Below are positions 28,290 to 36,380 of a DNA stretch of 64,000 nucleotides, piece after piece; the first letter of the stretch is position 1, and each line of letters begins with the position of its first letter. Under the pieces are notes generated by a model. It saw only the letters and a program-made list of their open reading frames with translations. It was not told the origin of the DNA and made no database searches. The position numbers were made by a program, and so were the translations under genes. Source of the stretch: Yersinia rochesterensis (GTDB lineage Bacteria; Pseudomonadota; Gammaproteobacteria; Enterobacterales; Enterobacteriaceae); assembly GCF_003600645.1 (NCBI RefSeq), contig NZ_CP032482.1, positions 3,038,001-3,102,000 on the forward strand, given 5' to 3'.

Positions 28290-31200
28290 TAGAAATACCC
28301 TAATTTAACTGCAACCTGGCCATTGCTGTGGTACGTCGTTATTCCTAAATTATTTATAACTGTCCGGATGCCATTAATAGTGTTATCCATAGTTATATTT
28401 CCTCTGAGATTTACATTATTAAACTCAGCATTTCCGTTTTTAAAATCAAGATGCAGACCAGATACACCTTGGACGTAATTATCAGAATCCAGAGTATCTG
28501 TTATTTTCCCACGGCCGATAGAGGATTTTGCAATAAATGCGTCATTAATGAATACCTGACCGTTGACAATTGCAAACGGAATGTATTTAGCGCCATTCAA
28601 TCCAGAAGTCAGAATAAAGGTGTCTGCATTAAAGCCAATTTGTGATTTTGCTACGCCGTCTTTTATTTCTAAGCCAATAACCATTCCGGCATCATAGTAA
28701 TTACCATCGTAATTAATACCTGCCTTGACAGACCATATAGCTTGGCCTCCAGTTTTATCAAATACTGTCGTAGCTTTAGTCTGAATTATCGCGTCTTGCT
28801 CTCCGAACTTAACTCCTGTTTGAGTTTTAAATTCAGCCAATGCATCATTTGTTGTTGCCTGAGCTGTCCTGACGTCAGTTATATTAGCGTTAACACCCTT
28901 GAACGTTGCTGTTACTGCTTGCTGATATTCTGCAAATGATTTATCTGCATCAGCCTGAACTCGGCGAACCTCTATTATTCCTGCTCTGTTCTCGCCATAG
29001 TGTGCCCATTTTGAGATGGCATCTTCGCTATTGGCTAATGAGTTTTCGATAATTGCATCTGTATTATTCTCAATCTTACTTGTTAGTTCTTTTCCGGTTT
29101 CGCTAGAAAGAAACTCATCGCCAATAAATTCAAGAATTGGACCTGCATCATCGCTTGACATGCCCTGAACCCAACTAGTCCATGGCGACTGATTACCAGA
29201 CTTATCTACTATCCGGGCGCGGAAATAGAATACCTGCCCCGCTCTCAAGCCCTGCATTGTGTAATTGCGCTGCGGGTGCGGCACATCACTCAGCAACATG
29301 GCATCGGTGCCATTGGCAGACAAACTATATTGAATCTCCGTCTTTAACGCATCTTCAGCGCCCGCTGGGTAGCCCCAGTTCAGCTTTATACCGAATATGA
29401 TACTAGTAGCCGCGAAACCCACGGGCATTGGAGGATTCCCATCTTTGCCTTTTAGCGTGGTTTCCTGCGCGTTAGCCCAGATACTTGATATTTCAGAGGG
29501 GCTAATAGCACGAACGCGAGCCTGATATTGTCCTGCATAAATACCCTCAACTTGAACCCCTTGAGCTGATGTACGCGGTGCTGATATCCAATTGCCGTTA
29601 TCGCGCCTCCATTCGACCTCATATGCGATAGCACCAACTGCTGGCTCATAAGTGACGCGCAAAGTAGTGACTGCAAGCCCTTGTGAAAGTGCTGAGAAGC
29701 TATCAATAACAACATTTTTCGGTGGTGGCTGAACACCAGGCGGAATTACGCTGATTGGGCGATCTTCAATTCTGGCTCCCGTATCGATACGGGCAAATTT
29801 ATTCGGGTCATACTCAATAGCAATGATATCGTAAGAAACCCCATCACTCCCCTCGGCAATGCCCGTCACTCGGAAAAGCTGCAAAGCTAAATCACTGGCA
29901 TCAATGGCCCACACAGACTGAGCAACAGGCGTTATGCTAAAGGCTGTAGTGACAGTGACTATTTTACCGGCAACAGATTGAATCGTTCTCCCCTCGGCCT
30001 TGCCGTTGGGTAAGTTCACGATTAATCGCTCACCTACAGATGCAGAAGAAACTCTATCGAGTGTAATGTTGCGACCGTTAACCTTGCTTATCCGCCCCCC
30101 AAGAGGACGACCGGCAACCATTTCATCAGCAATTCCGACGATATAGCCGGGTAGCGGGATTTTGCCATCAAGCCCGATAGTGAACGAGACAGATCGATCG
30201 GCGTCATTAGTATGCAAAACCCACTTTCCGCGCCGAATAGCCTCGGTTTGTCGGGTGCAGCCAATTGCAGTTACATCTGCCTGTTTCACATCATACCGGC
30301 GAACTAGCGCAATTTCAGAAACTGGCTCGATAGCATCCTGATATCCATTTGCTGGATCAGACCACGACACGAAAGCATGGCTGTAATGTGTCTTTTCGCT
30401 GGCACTGCTGTAGATGAATTTCCCATTTTTCACGCTGGCGCGGGTAATTGCGTAATCCATCTCGCGAGGGATATCAGCCAGCACGTTCATCTGATTGTTC
30501 GCCCAGAATGTCATTCCGCGGAATATTGCCCCCACATCATTAATAAGCGTCCATGCCTCTGCTTGAGCCTGAATATAAATATTACAAAGGAACCGAGGCT
30601 CAGTGCCATTACCGCCGCGACCGTCTGGAACGAGCTGATCGCAATATTGCGCAATCTGATATAAATCTAATTTTGTGTAATAGAGATTGGCGGCTTTAAT
30701 CCGCTGGCCTAAACCAAACCGCTCACTAATCAAAATATCGTAGTAAATCCAGGCGGGGTTATCAGTCCAGGCCCATTTAAACGAGCCATCCCAAATACCC
30801 GAGTAACTTCGATTTACCGGGTCATAGTTTGATGGAATGCGGACAATCCGCATCTTAGGCTCAGATGAAACCACAGGGATATTTTGGAACTGGCTCGCGT
30901 CAAACTGAATGAATAACAAAGCGGTTTCTGGATAACGCAGCTTTGCGTCAATAACCTCGGTAATGGCCTCAATCACCATCGTATCAGCAATCATATTACT
31001 GGTTGAATTGGGTGTAATTCGACGAATACGGATCTGCCAGCCCGTAGTGGCATCAGGTAAATCGATGCGGTGGCTGCGCTCATATTTTGTTGTTGTTTTA
31101 CCATCAACCGCCGAGGTCATAACCTGTTTATAAGCGCCGCCATCCGTTGCCACATCGACAGCATATTCAATGCGATAACCAACTACGTCCCCGTTATCTT

Positions 31201-31573
31201 GCTGGCGCTGTAGTGCAGACCATGAAAATCTAAACCGAACTGCTGATAACTGAGTATTGGTCACTGACCGGACAAATGGCGTTTGACTGGTCAGCGCAAG
31301 GCCGATCGCTGTTTCATTTTCAATGTCTGGAATGCCTGGAATATGAGTTTGATCGGGGGTGCCAGAACGGAACTCATATTGAACGCCGGGAAAGTTAATT
31401 GAGCCATCTGCATTTTTGATGGGGGTGCCATCAAGGAAAATATTCGTGCCATCTAGCCCACCCTCCCACTCACCCTCGCCGAGCGCAAAAAGTAATTTTG
31501 CGTAGGATGTTGATTGCAGTGAATCGGGAGACTCTACCGGAGTCCGGGTATTAGACGAGCCGCCTTTAGACAT
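28289..31573 (-). CDS. Tail tip / host-specificity protein (lambda J-like)
   Basis: This protein forms the central tail tip that contacts the receptor. The start at 31573 (MSKGGSSNTRTP) is preferred because GGAG lies eight bases upstream, giving 1094 residues; a start ten codons earlier falls in a terminator T-run. The N-terminal two thirds match the J core (LLFALGEGEWEGG, DNPAWIYYDILISERFGLG), then come fibronectin III-like segments and a C-terminal DUF1983-like region (SVKAGINYDGNYYDAGMVIG). It is the largest late gene after the tape measure. Confidence 0.95.
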   Translation of the reverse strand: MSKGGSSNTRTPVESPDSLQSTSYAKLLFALGEGEWEGGLDGTNIFLDGTPIKNADGSINFPGVQYEFRSGTPDQTHIPGIPDIENETAIGLALTSQTPFVRSVTNTQLSAVRFRFSWSALQRQQDNGDVVGYRIEYAVDVATDGGAYKQVMTSAVDGKTTTKYERSHRIDLPDATTGWQIRIRRITPNSTSNMIADTMVIEAITEVIDAKLRYPETALLFIQFDASQFQNIPVVSSEPKMRIVRIPSNYDPVNRSYSGIWDGSFKWAWTDNPAWIYYDILISERFGLGQRIKAANLYYTKLDLYQIAQYCDQLVPDGRGGNGTEPRFLCNIYIQAQAEAWTLINDVGAIFRGMTFWANNQMNVLADIPREMDYAITRASVKNGKFIYSSASEKTHYSHAFVSWSDPANGYQDAIEPVSEIALVRRYDVKQADVTAIGCTRQTEAIRRGKWVLHTNDADRSVSFTIGLDGKIPLPGYIVGIADEMVAGRPLGGRISKVNGRNITLDRVSSASVGERLIVNLPNGKAEGRTIQSVAGKIVTVTTAFSITPVAQSVWAIDASDLALQLFRVTGIAEGSDGVSYDIIAIEYDPNKFARIDTGARIEDRPISVIPPGVQPPPKNVVIDSFSALSQGLAVTTLRVTYEPAVGAIAYEVEWRRDNGNWISAPRTSAQGVQVEGIYAGQYQARVRAISPSEISSIWANAQETTLKGKDGNPPMPVGFAATSIIFGIKLNWGYPAGAEDALKTEIQYSLSANGTDAMLLSDVPHPQRNYTMQGLRAGQVFYFRARIVDKSGNQSPWTSWVQGMSSDDAGPILEFIGDEFLSSETGKELTSKIENNTDAIIENSLANSEDAISKWAHYGENRAGIIEVRRVQADADKSFAEYQQAVTATFKGVNANITDVRTAQATTNDALAEFKTQTGVKFGEQDAIIQTKATTVFDKTGGQAIWSVKAGINYDGNYYDAGMVIGLEIKDGVAKSQIGFNADTFILTSGLNGAKYIPFAIVNGQVFINDAFIAKSSIGRGKITDTLDSDNYVQGVSGLHLDFKNGNAEFNNVNLRGNITMDNTINGIRTVINNLGITTYHSNGQVAVKLGYF

Positions 31574-31591
31574 TATCGTTTCTCCAGGCAT

Positions 31592-31614
31592 AAAAAAGCC
31601 CACTAAATGTGGGC
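31592..31614 (-). terminator. Intrinsic terminator just upstream of J
   Basis: On the minus strand the stem GCCCA/TGGGC is followed by TTTTTT and then ATGCCTGGAG, the J ribosome-binding site. It lies inside the late operon, so read-through must depend on Q-type antitermination. Confidence 0.7.
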
Positions 31615-31755
31615 ATTGGCGTGTTTATTGATCAATCCAATGGAGATTACCGGCTGATCTTCTATTGTGTAAGGTCAGCCCACCCAAGCCATGCACGGCT
31701 TGAGTGTTATCTATCGGAGAAATGGCTGATTTACTCTGGGAAAAGGGAGTTAAAA

Positions 31756-31977
31756 ATGAGTAATCTTGAACTTGAAAAATTAGGTGCCAGACTTAAGGCT
31801 GTGGAAGTCGCATTAGCGTATTCTTTGACTAATTTATCCGCCAGCAACTCAGATATAAAGCCTGCTGTCATTTCAGCTTTACAGCGCGATGCTAAAGGGA
31901 ATAAAGGGGAGCATGAGCATCTTGCTGTAGCGCTTGATAATTTGGCTGAACTTATTCAACGCTTTAAGGTGCAATAG
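31756..31977 (+). CDS. Small helical protein encoded opposite to the late operon
   Basis: A 73-residue ORF starting MSNLELEKLGARLKAVEVAL with GGGAG five bases upstream. It is transcribed against all neighbouring tail genes. The product is Leu/Ala/Lys-rich and probably all helical. Its 3' end overlaps the convergent 58-codon gene by 14 bases. An AAGCC/GGCTT hairpin lies about 60 bp upstream. Having its own direction and a good ribosome site, it looks like a moron expressed from the prophage. I do not recognise a family. Confidence 0.6.
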   Translation: MSNLELEKLGARLKAVEVALAYSLTNLSASNSDIKPAVISALQRDAKGNKGEHEHLAVALDNLAELIQRFKVQ

Positions 31978-32140
31978 CACTCACTGTCCCTCCAAAATAC
32001 TCAGGAGCAAGCAGTGAACCAGTGATATTCTCACTATATAGCTCACCATCACAGCTCACCGATTGCTTAATTTCGGTGAGCTGTTTTTCCATCTCTGATA
32101 CCTGCTGCTCTAGCGCTTCAATTCGCTGTTCTTGCGTCAT
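31964..32140 (-). CDS. Small coiled-coil protein between gpI and J (58 aa)
   Basis: A short gene on the minus strand encoding MTQEQRIEALEQQVSEME and on to LLAPEYFGG near the end. GGAG stands seven bases before the ATG. The first 30 residues form clear heptads (Ile/Leu/Val at a and d), so a short coiled coil is likely, followed by a polar tail. It fills the gap between I and J in the late operon. A trimeric tail accessory or chaperone role is plausible but only inferred. Confidence 0.65.
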   Translation of the reverse strand: MTQEQRIEALEQQVSEMEKQLTEIKQSVSCDGELYSENITGSLLAPEYFGGTVSAIAP

Positions 32141-32175
32141 AACTCACTCCTGCCTTTCGGCGTTAATTAAAATTG

Positions 32176-32790
32176 TTACTGCTGGTCTTCAGCGTGGATT
32201 CCGGCAGATATTAACGCTCCACCAATTCGTCGCTTGCCATATCCGAGCGGTACGGGGTTGCCCTGAGCGATGGAGTTAACCGGGCCGCCGAATGCATAAC
32301 TGGGTTTATTGTCCGGTGATTCTCGCATTGCAAGTCCACCCTGCTGGGGTGATAGCATCTGAACCATTCCGCCGAGTGCCAAGGAAGCCCCCATCATCGC
32401 GGTCATGCCAACCATTCCCTTCGCTGCAAACGCAGCTCCAATCCCCCCCGGCCCAGCAAATACAGCAGCGGCTATCAAAACAGCACCTAATATAGTTTGA
32501 AATAACCCTGCTTTTTTACTGCCTATAATTATTGGTGCTATCTTTATTTCTTCATCACCAATATTAAACTCCAGTTCATCTTTAGATATATTGCGTTTAC
32601 CTTTAAAAACAGCAAATGTAAGTCCTTTGTCTTTAGCGTCATTAAGAAATCGCTCAAACCCCGGCAATAATACACAACAGGCCTTAATAGCTTCTTGTGT
32701 TGAACTGGCAGCAAAGCGAAAAAATCCATCTTTATTTTCTGTGAATTGTTTTAACTGACCATATAAGCGAATTGTTTTTACTTCTGACAT
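32176..32790 (-). CDS. Tail assembly protein (lambda I-like)
   Basis: The 204-residue protein starts MSEVKTIRLYGQLKQF at 32790, with GGGGG a few bases upstream; a longer reading into the IS is not the gene. It has a ubiquitin-like N-terminal part typical of gpI, a Gly/Ala-rich membrane-like middle (GAVLIAAAVFAGPGGIGAA) and the conserved ending region NPVPLGYGKRRIGG. In lambda, I is needed for tail-tip assembly together with K, L and J. An IS is inserted 30 bp upstream of the start. Confidence 0.92.
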   Translation of the reverse strand: MSEVKTIRLYGQLKQFTENKDGFFRFAASSTQEAIKACCVLLPGFERFLNDAKDKGLTFAVFKGKRNISKDELEFNIGDEEIKIAPIIIGSKKAGLFQTILGAVLIAAAVFAGPGGIGAAFAAKGMVGMTAMMGASLALGGMVQMLSPQQGGLAMRESPDNKPSYAFGGPVNSIAQGNPVPLGYGKRRIGGALISAGIHAEDQQ

Positions 32791-32820
32791 ATTACCCCCA
32801 ATAAAAAACCCGCCGAAGCG

Positions 32821-34121
32821 CTGAGGGATCCCCACTAATTCAGCGCTAATAAACCAACACCATACTTCGGTAGGTTTTGGCGAGGTGATTAAGAACTGCA
32901 TCCAGTGCTGTTCGCGTTAAAATTAGCGGAGAGTGTCGCAAGATATTCTCCGCTAATGTCAGATAAGATATAACCCGTCGTGACTTAAGGCTGTTAGCCT
33001 GATACCTCAGATGTAACCCTTTATTTTCAGCATGATAGCCAAGTAACCATAATACTGCCGTGCTTAACGTTGCCAGAAGACTTAACACCAGTATACGCCC
33101 CGCTGTGCGGCTGTGACTGGCGCGAAGCCCAAAGCCAAAACGTTCACTTTTCTCATCGCGAAAATTCTGCTCTATCTGCATCCTGCGACTGTATAACTTC
33201 ATGACTTCACGTGGTTTAAACTCCTCTGTACTGCTAAAGATAAGCCACGGTTCTTTTGCTGCGGCGCGTCCGTCCCGCTCTTGCGAATAGCGAGATATCC
33301 GGCAACGGGCACGTTTATTCTGCCGCCCTTTGGGTTCCTTTTTATGCAGGTAAAAGTGACCATCACAGCGGGCATATTCTGCACGTGCGAGTGTCCCCGG
33401 CCCCAGATATTCAGGTTTGCCACTGGCCGATAATTCCTGCCGCCTGAACCAGTGCTCACCTTTTTTATCCAGCCGGAGCTGGATATTGCCTCTGACTCGC
33501 CCGATAAAATCCCAACCCAATGATTTAATATGGTGAAACCAGGCATTTTGAAAACCGGCGTCAGTGACGATGAGCACCTTTTTATCAGGCGCAATAGCGG
33601 TGGCGATAGAATTCAGGAACTCTTTTTGTATCAATGCATTCTGTTGGTTATGCGAGGGAACAATTTGGCTCATTAACGGGATGGAACGACCATCACAAAT
33701 CAGGCTGGCGCGTAAGACGTGGAATGCCTGTGAGGGATAACCGCTCCAGTCAACAGCAATAACACACCAGGGAAGTCGGCGCGTAAGTAACGAAGTAATA
33801 TTACGAAATATCAGAGGGATGTCATGGTGAAGAGCCGTATTACCTAACAGCCGGTCAACCCGTTTTATCTTGTGTTTTACCTGAGCGGTTCCCGGCAGAT
33901 GGCGTCCGATACTGGTCAGGGTCAGAGAAGCGCCACGCGTCAATGCGACGGTTGCATCAATCAGGGCATTTTGACGATATTGATGAAACGGGGCTAAAGC
34001 GCCCCGGAAAAAGTTCTGGCATACTTTACGGGCAGGCATAGAGTTGATCTCGCTGAATTGGTTGCACAATCAGTAGATCATATTTTCTCTATGCCTGTCC
34101 TTTTTTCTGGGGATTCACCAG
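32821..34121 (-). mobile_element. IS4-family (IS10-like) insertion sequence, copy A
   Basis: A 1301-bp element with imperfect terminal inverted repeats, CTGAGGGATCCCC at one end and CTGGTGAATCCCC at the other (read inward), the pattern of IS10-group ends. It is flanked by a 10-bp direct repeat CGCCGAAGCG at 32811-32820 and 34122-34131 (one base may belong to the IS). The target is the loop side of a terminator hairpin between the lipoprotein gene and gene I. It is nearly identical to copy B; at least three base differences are visible. Confidence 0.93.
32846..34039 (-). CDS. IS4-family transposase, copy A
   Basis: A DDE transposase of 397 residues from the ATG at 34039; an in-frame TTG ten codons upstream could extend it. 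DDE residues fit Asp in VIAVDWSG, Asp in LIVTDAGFQ and Glu in the IS4 signature Y-x2-R-x3-E-x6-K (YSRRMQIEQNFRDEK). The C-terminal helical part is complete, so the element is probably active or recently active. Product differs from copy B at one residue (Lys versus Gln before PEYLGPG). Confidence 0.95.
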   Translation of the reverse strand: MPARKVCQNFFRGALAPFHQYRQNALIDATVALTRGASLTLTSIGRHLPGTAQVKHKIKRVDRLLGNTALHHDIPLIFRNITSLLTRRLPWCVIAVDWSGYPSQAFHVLRASLICDGRSIPLMSQIVPSHNQQNALIQKEFLNSIATAIAPDKKVLIVTDAGFQNAWFHHIKSLGWDFIGRVRGNIQLRLDKKGEHWFRRQELSASGKPEYLGPGTLARAEYARCDGHFYLHKKEPKGRQNKRARCRISRYSQERDGRAAAKEPWLIFSSTEEFKPREVMKLYSRRMQIEQNFRDEKSERFGFGLRASHSRTAGRILVLSLLATLSTAVLWLLGYHAENKGLHLRYQANSLKSRRVISYLTLAENILRHSPLILTRTALDAVLNHLAKTYRSMVLVY

Positions 34122-34152
34122 CGCCGAAGCGGGTTTTCATATATCGATTAGA

Positions 34153-34524
34153 TTATAGACAACTTTTTATGTCACTAATGACTTCATTAGTTCTGGACTG
34201 TGAGCGCCATGCTGTCGGTTTATTAAATATTGCTGAATATAAAGTAATTTTAGTAATTGAGTCACTATTTATGACATCAACAAACTCGTAATTATCTACT
34301 ATAGATATAGTCAGTCCATTTGTTAAAGGCTTCACAGACGTAACAACTGGAGCGCCCGCGTAAGTTTTCTCTTCAAAATTTCTAATAAAGCATGGAGCTA
34401 ATATATCAGCATGCTTGCTTGATTCGAATGTTGCAGCAGGCTTGCTACCCCTTAATTGCTGTGGGGTCGTCTCACAACCTGACAGTAATACTGATATTGC
34501 TACCAATAGGAATAACCTTTTCAT
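34153..34524 (-). CDS. Phage-encoded lipoprotein (candidate moron)
   Basis: A protein of about 123 residues starting MKRLFLLVAISVLLSGCETT: a short lipoprotein signal with lipobox LLSGC, so it should be lipidated and, with Glu at +2, sorted to the outer membrane. GGAGATAAACGG precedes the ATG. The mature part is soluble-looking with two further Cys residues. It lies between K and I, a place with no lambda counterpart, and was followed by a terminator (now split by the IS). The arrangement suggests a prophage-expressed moron, possibly acting in superinfection exclusion. No family is recognised. Confidence 0.8.
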   Translation of the reverse strand: MKRLFLLVAISVLLSGCETTPQQLRGSKPAATFESSKHADILAPCFIRNFEEKTYAGAPVVTSVKPLTNGLTISIVDNYEFVDVINSDSITKITLYSAIFNKPTAWRSQSRTNEVISDIKSCL

Positions 34525-34560
34525 CCGTTTATCTCCATGCAGAAAACAGAATGATAGCAT

Positions 34561-35268
34561 TTACGCTGGTATTTGGTACCGTAGCACCTTGATAGTGCGA
34601 TCAAGCCAATAACCACCATAAGGGACAATTTCGCTTAAACTACCGTATCGATGGTGGATCATCTTGCCATCACCCAAGTAAATTCCGGCATGATTCGGCT
34701 CACTCGCTTTGTACTGCATCAAAATAACGTCACCGACTTCTGGCTGCCCGGTGTGGGCATAAAAACCGGCATCAGCATAATGCTTTATGTACAGATTTTC
34801 GCCGCGCTCCCACCAGCCATCATCCCGCTCAAAATTAGGTAGGGTAATATCACGTTCAAGCCGGTACCAGTCCCGCACGATGGCGTAACAATCCCATATG
34901 CCATGCACAAAAGGCCTACCCTTGAGGGGCTTTATTCCCTCACTCGGCATAATCTGGCGAATATCGCCCTCTGGCCAACTGGCAATTAGCCAGGGCATTT
35001 GTGACACGTCACACTGTGCAATATCCAGTTGGGAGGGTTGAGTTGTGGCATCAGGGTGACTATGGGCAATAGCTATAATAGACCCCTTATCCTCCGCTGC
35101 CGCATATTCAACCGGATCAATGCGGAATTGCTCACCCGGTTCTGGCGCGGTATTGGTGCAACGCACGTAAACCTGTTTACGGTCGATTTGCACCACCAGC
35201 CCGCAACATTCAGCAGGGTAAGCATCTTTGGCGTGAGCCAGCAACGCAGTAATAATATGTTTACGCAT
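34561..35268 (-). CDS. Tail tip assembly peptidase (lambda K-like, JAB + NlpC/P60)
   Basis: A 235-residue two-domain protein. The N-terminal JAMM/MPN+ domain shows the metal site HSHPDATTQPSQLD with an upstream Glu in AECCG. The C-terminal NlpC/P60 domain has a nucleophilic Cys in GIWDCYAIVRDWY and His in PNHAGIYLGDGKMIHH. In lambda, K acts in tail-tip assembly and may cut peptidoglycan. It starts two bases after the L stop. Confidence 0.93.
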   Translation of the reverse strand: MRKHIITALLAHAKDAYPAECCGLVVQIDRKQVYVRCTNTAPEPGEQFRIDPVEYAAAEDKGSIIAIAHSHPDATTQPSQLDIAQCDVSQMPWLIASWPEGDIRQIMPSEGIKPLKGRPFVHGIWDCYAIVRDWYRLERDITLPNFERDDGWWERGENLYIKHYADAGFYAHTGQPEVGDVILMQYKASEPNHAGIYLGDGKMIHHRYGSLSEIVPYGGYWLDRTIKVLRYQIPA

Positions 35269-35270
35269 GG

Positions 35271-36020
35271 CTACCTCTTTATCAATGCAGATCCGGGAAA
35301 GCCACCGAACGGGAGCGGCTTACCTTTCCCGAATCGTGTTTCACAGCCCGTCGAAAGCAGTCCGGAGCATTTATCTTTGCTCGGGTCGTCCGTTGGGTTG
35401 CCGTCCTCATCAAAATAAGCGGTACCGGTATACCCACATGACGCTCCGCGATATTGATTGCGCATGCACCAGGTGCAAAGGGAATGGATCTGGCGAGTGG
35501 GTAACATAATGCCCTGCAGGTCGGCCGGACTGGATAACGCAAACTGGATTTGCTCATCATCCTCGTAGGTCTTGCTGTCGATATACCAGACATCGATCTT
35601 CTCTTCGTCCGGGTTAGCTTCAGGGTTTCCCTCTGGAAAATTCCGCGCATCAAGATAATGTGCAAACGTGGTGTGCATCTTCACTTGTGCCAGAGCTAGA
35701 TTTTGATAAGCCAGGCATAATGCTGTGATGGTTCCATCCAAATTACCCACGGACAGAGTTGGTGTTGACGCGTTACCGTCACTAGTCACCTCCACTCCCT
35801 CTATCGCTGTCGGCCATGGCTTGTATTCGCGGCCTTGCCACCAAATAGATTTCACTGGCAATAAATCTGGGTCGCCGCCTGCGGCTTCCAACTCAGCTTC
35901 AGTGTAAGGAATGGGATGGTCATGAAAATAAAGTTGTGGGCCGTCAAACTCGGTGCAGTCCACTTCGAACAGCTTTACCTTGCTGCCCGGCTCCAGCATC
36001 TGTAAGTCAGTATTTAACAC
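35271..36020 (-). CDS. Minor tail protein (lambda L-like, iron-sulfur)
   Basis: A 249-residue protein beginning with GTG (MLNTDLQML) with AGGA seven bases upstream. The N-terminal domain is the gpL fold. The C-terminal domain keeps four cysteines (CTWC, GASC, KCSGLLSTGC region), matching the residues that bind a [4Fe-4S] cluster in lambda gpL. It forms part of the tail tip between M and K. Confidence 0.92.
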   Translation of the reverse strand: MLNTDLQMLEPGSKVKLFEVDCTEFDGPQLYFHDHPIPYTEAELEAAGGDPDLLPVKSIWWQGREYKPWPTAIEGVEVTSDGNASTPTLSVGNLDGTITALCLAYQNLALAQVKMHTTFAHYLDARNFPEGNPEANPDEEKIDVWYIDSKTYEDDEQIQFALSSPADLQGIMLPTRQIHSLCTWCMRNQYRGASCGYTGTAYFDEDGNPTDDPSKDKCSGLLSTGCETRFGKGKPLPFGGFPGSALIKR

Positions 36021-36029
36021 GATGAGTTC

Positions 36030-36380
36030 CTATGGATGGTAAGCAATAATGAATGTTGCGGACAGTTCAAACATCGGCTTGCCGGCCGCATTTTTCCCCG
36101 AGGCTTTCACTTGCTGTTTCTGGCAACAGTACAGACCTAGCTCGCCCATGGGGTTTCGCCATTGAAACGCCTTATAGCCTTTATGCTCTCGTAGAAATTG
36201 TCGGATCTGCATGATGTAGTCGAGTTCACCCACGAACGAAAGCGGCCAGCTTTGGGCTTCTTCATTGAGTCCGTCGCCAGAACGCTGCGTATAACCATCA
36301 CCCAGCTGCAATTCACGTGTGCGGGTCGTAATGTCCCCGACCGGATTTATGCGTGGGCAATATTCAAATTCCTTTATCAT
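36030..36380 (-). CDS. Minor tail protein (lambda M-like)
   Basis: A 116-residue protein of the phage minor tail protein M family, with the typical start FEYCPRINPVGDITTRTREL and the WPLSFVG...FLREHKGYKAFQWRNP segment. It belongs to the tail-tip complex. It starts with ATG overlapping the tape measure stop (ATGA) and is followed by L after nine bases. Confidence 0.92.
   Translation of the reverse strand: MIKEFEYCPRINPVGDITTRTRELQLGDGYTQRSGDGLNEEAQSWPLSFVGELDYIMQIRQFLREHKGYKAFQWRNPMGELGLYCCQKQQVKASGKNAAGKPMFELSATFIIAYHP

Noticed and set aside
32791..32901. Extension of gene I into the IS
   Set aside because: The added residues are encoded by the IS end; the phage ribosome site and family start are at 32790.
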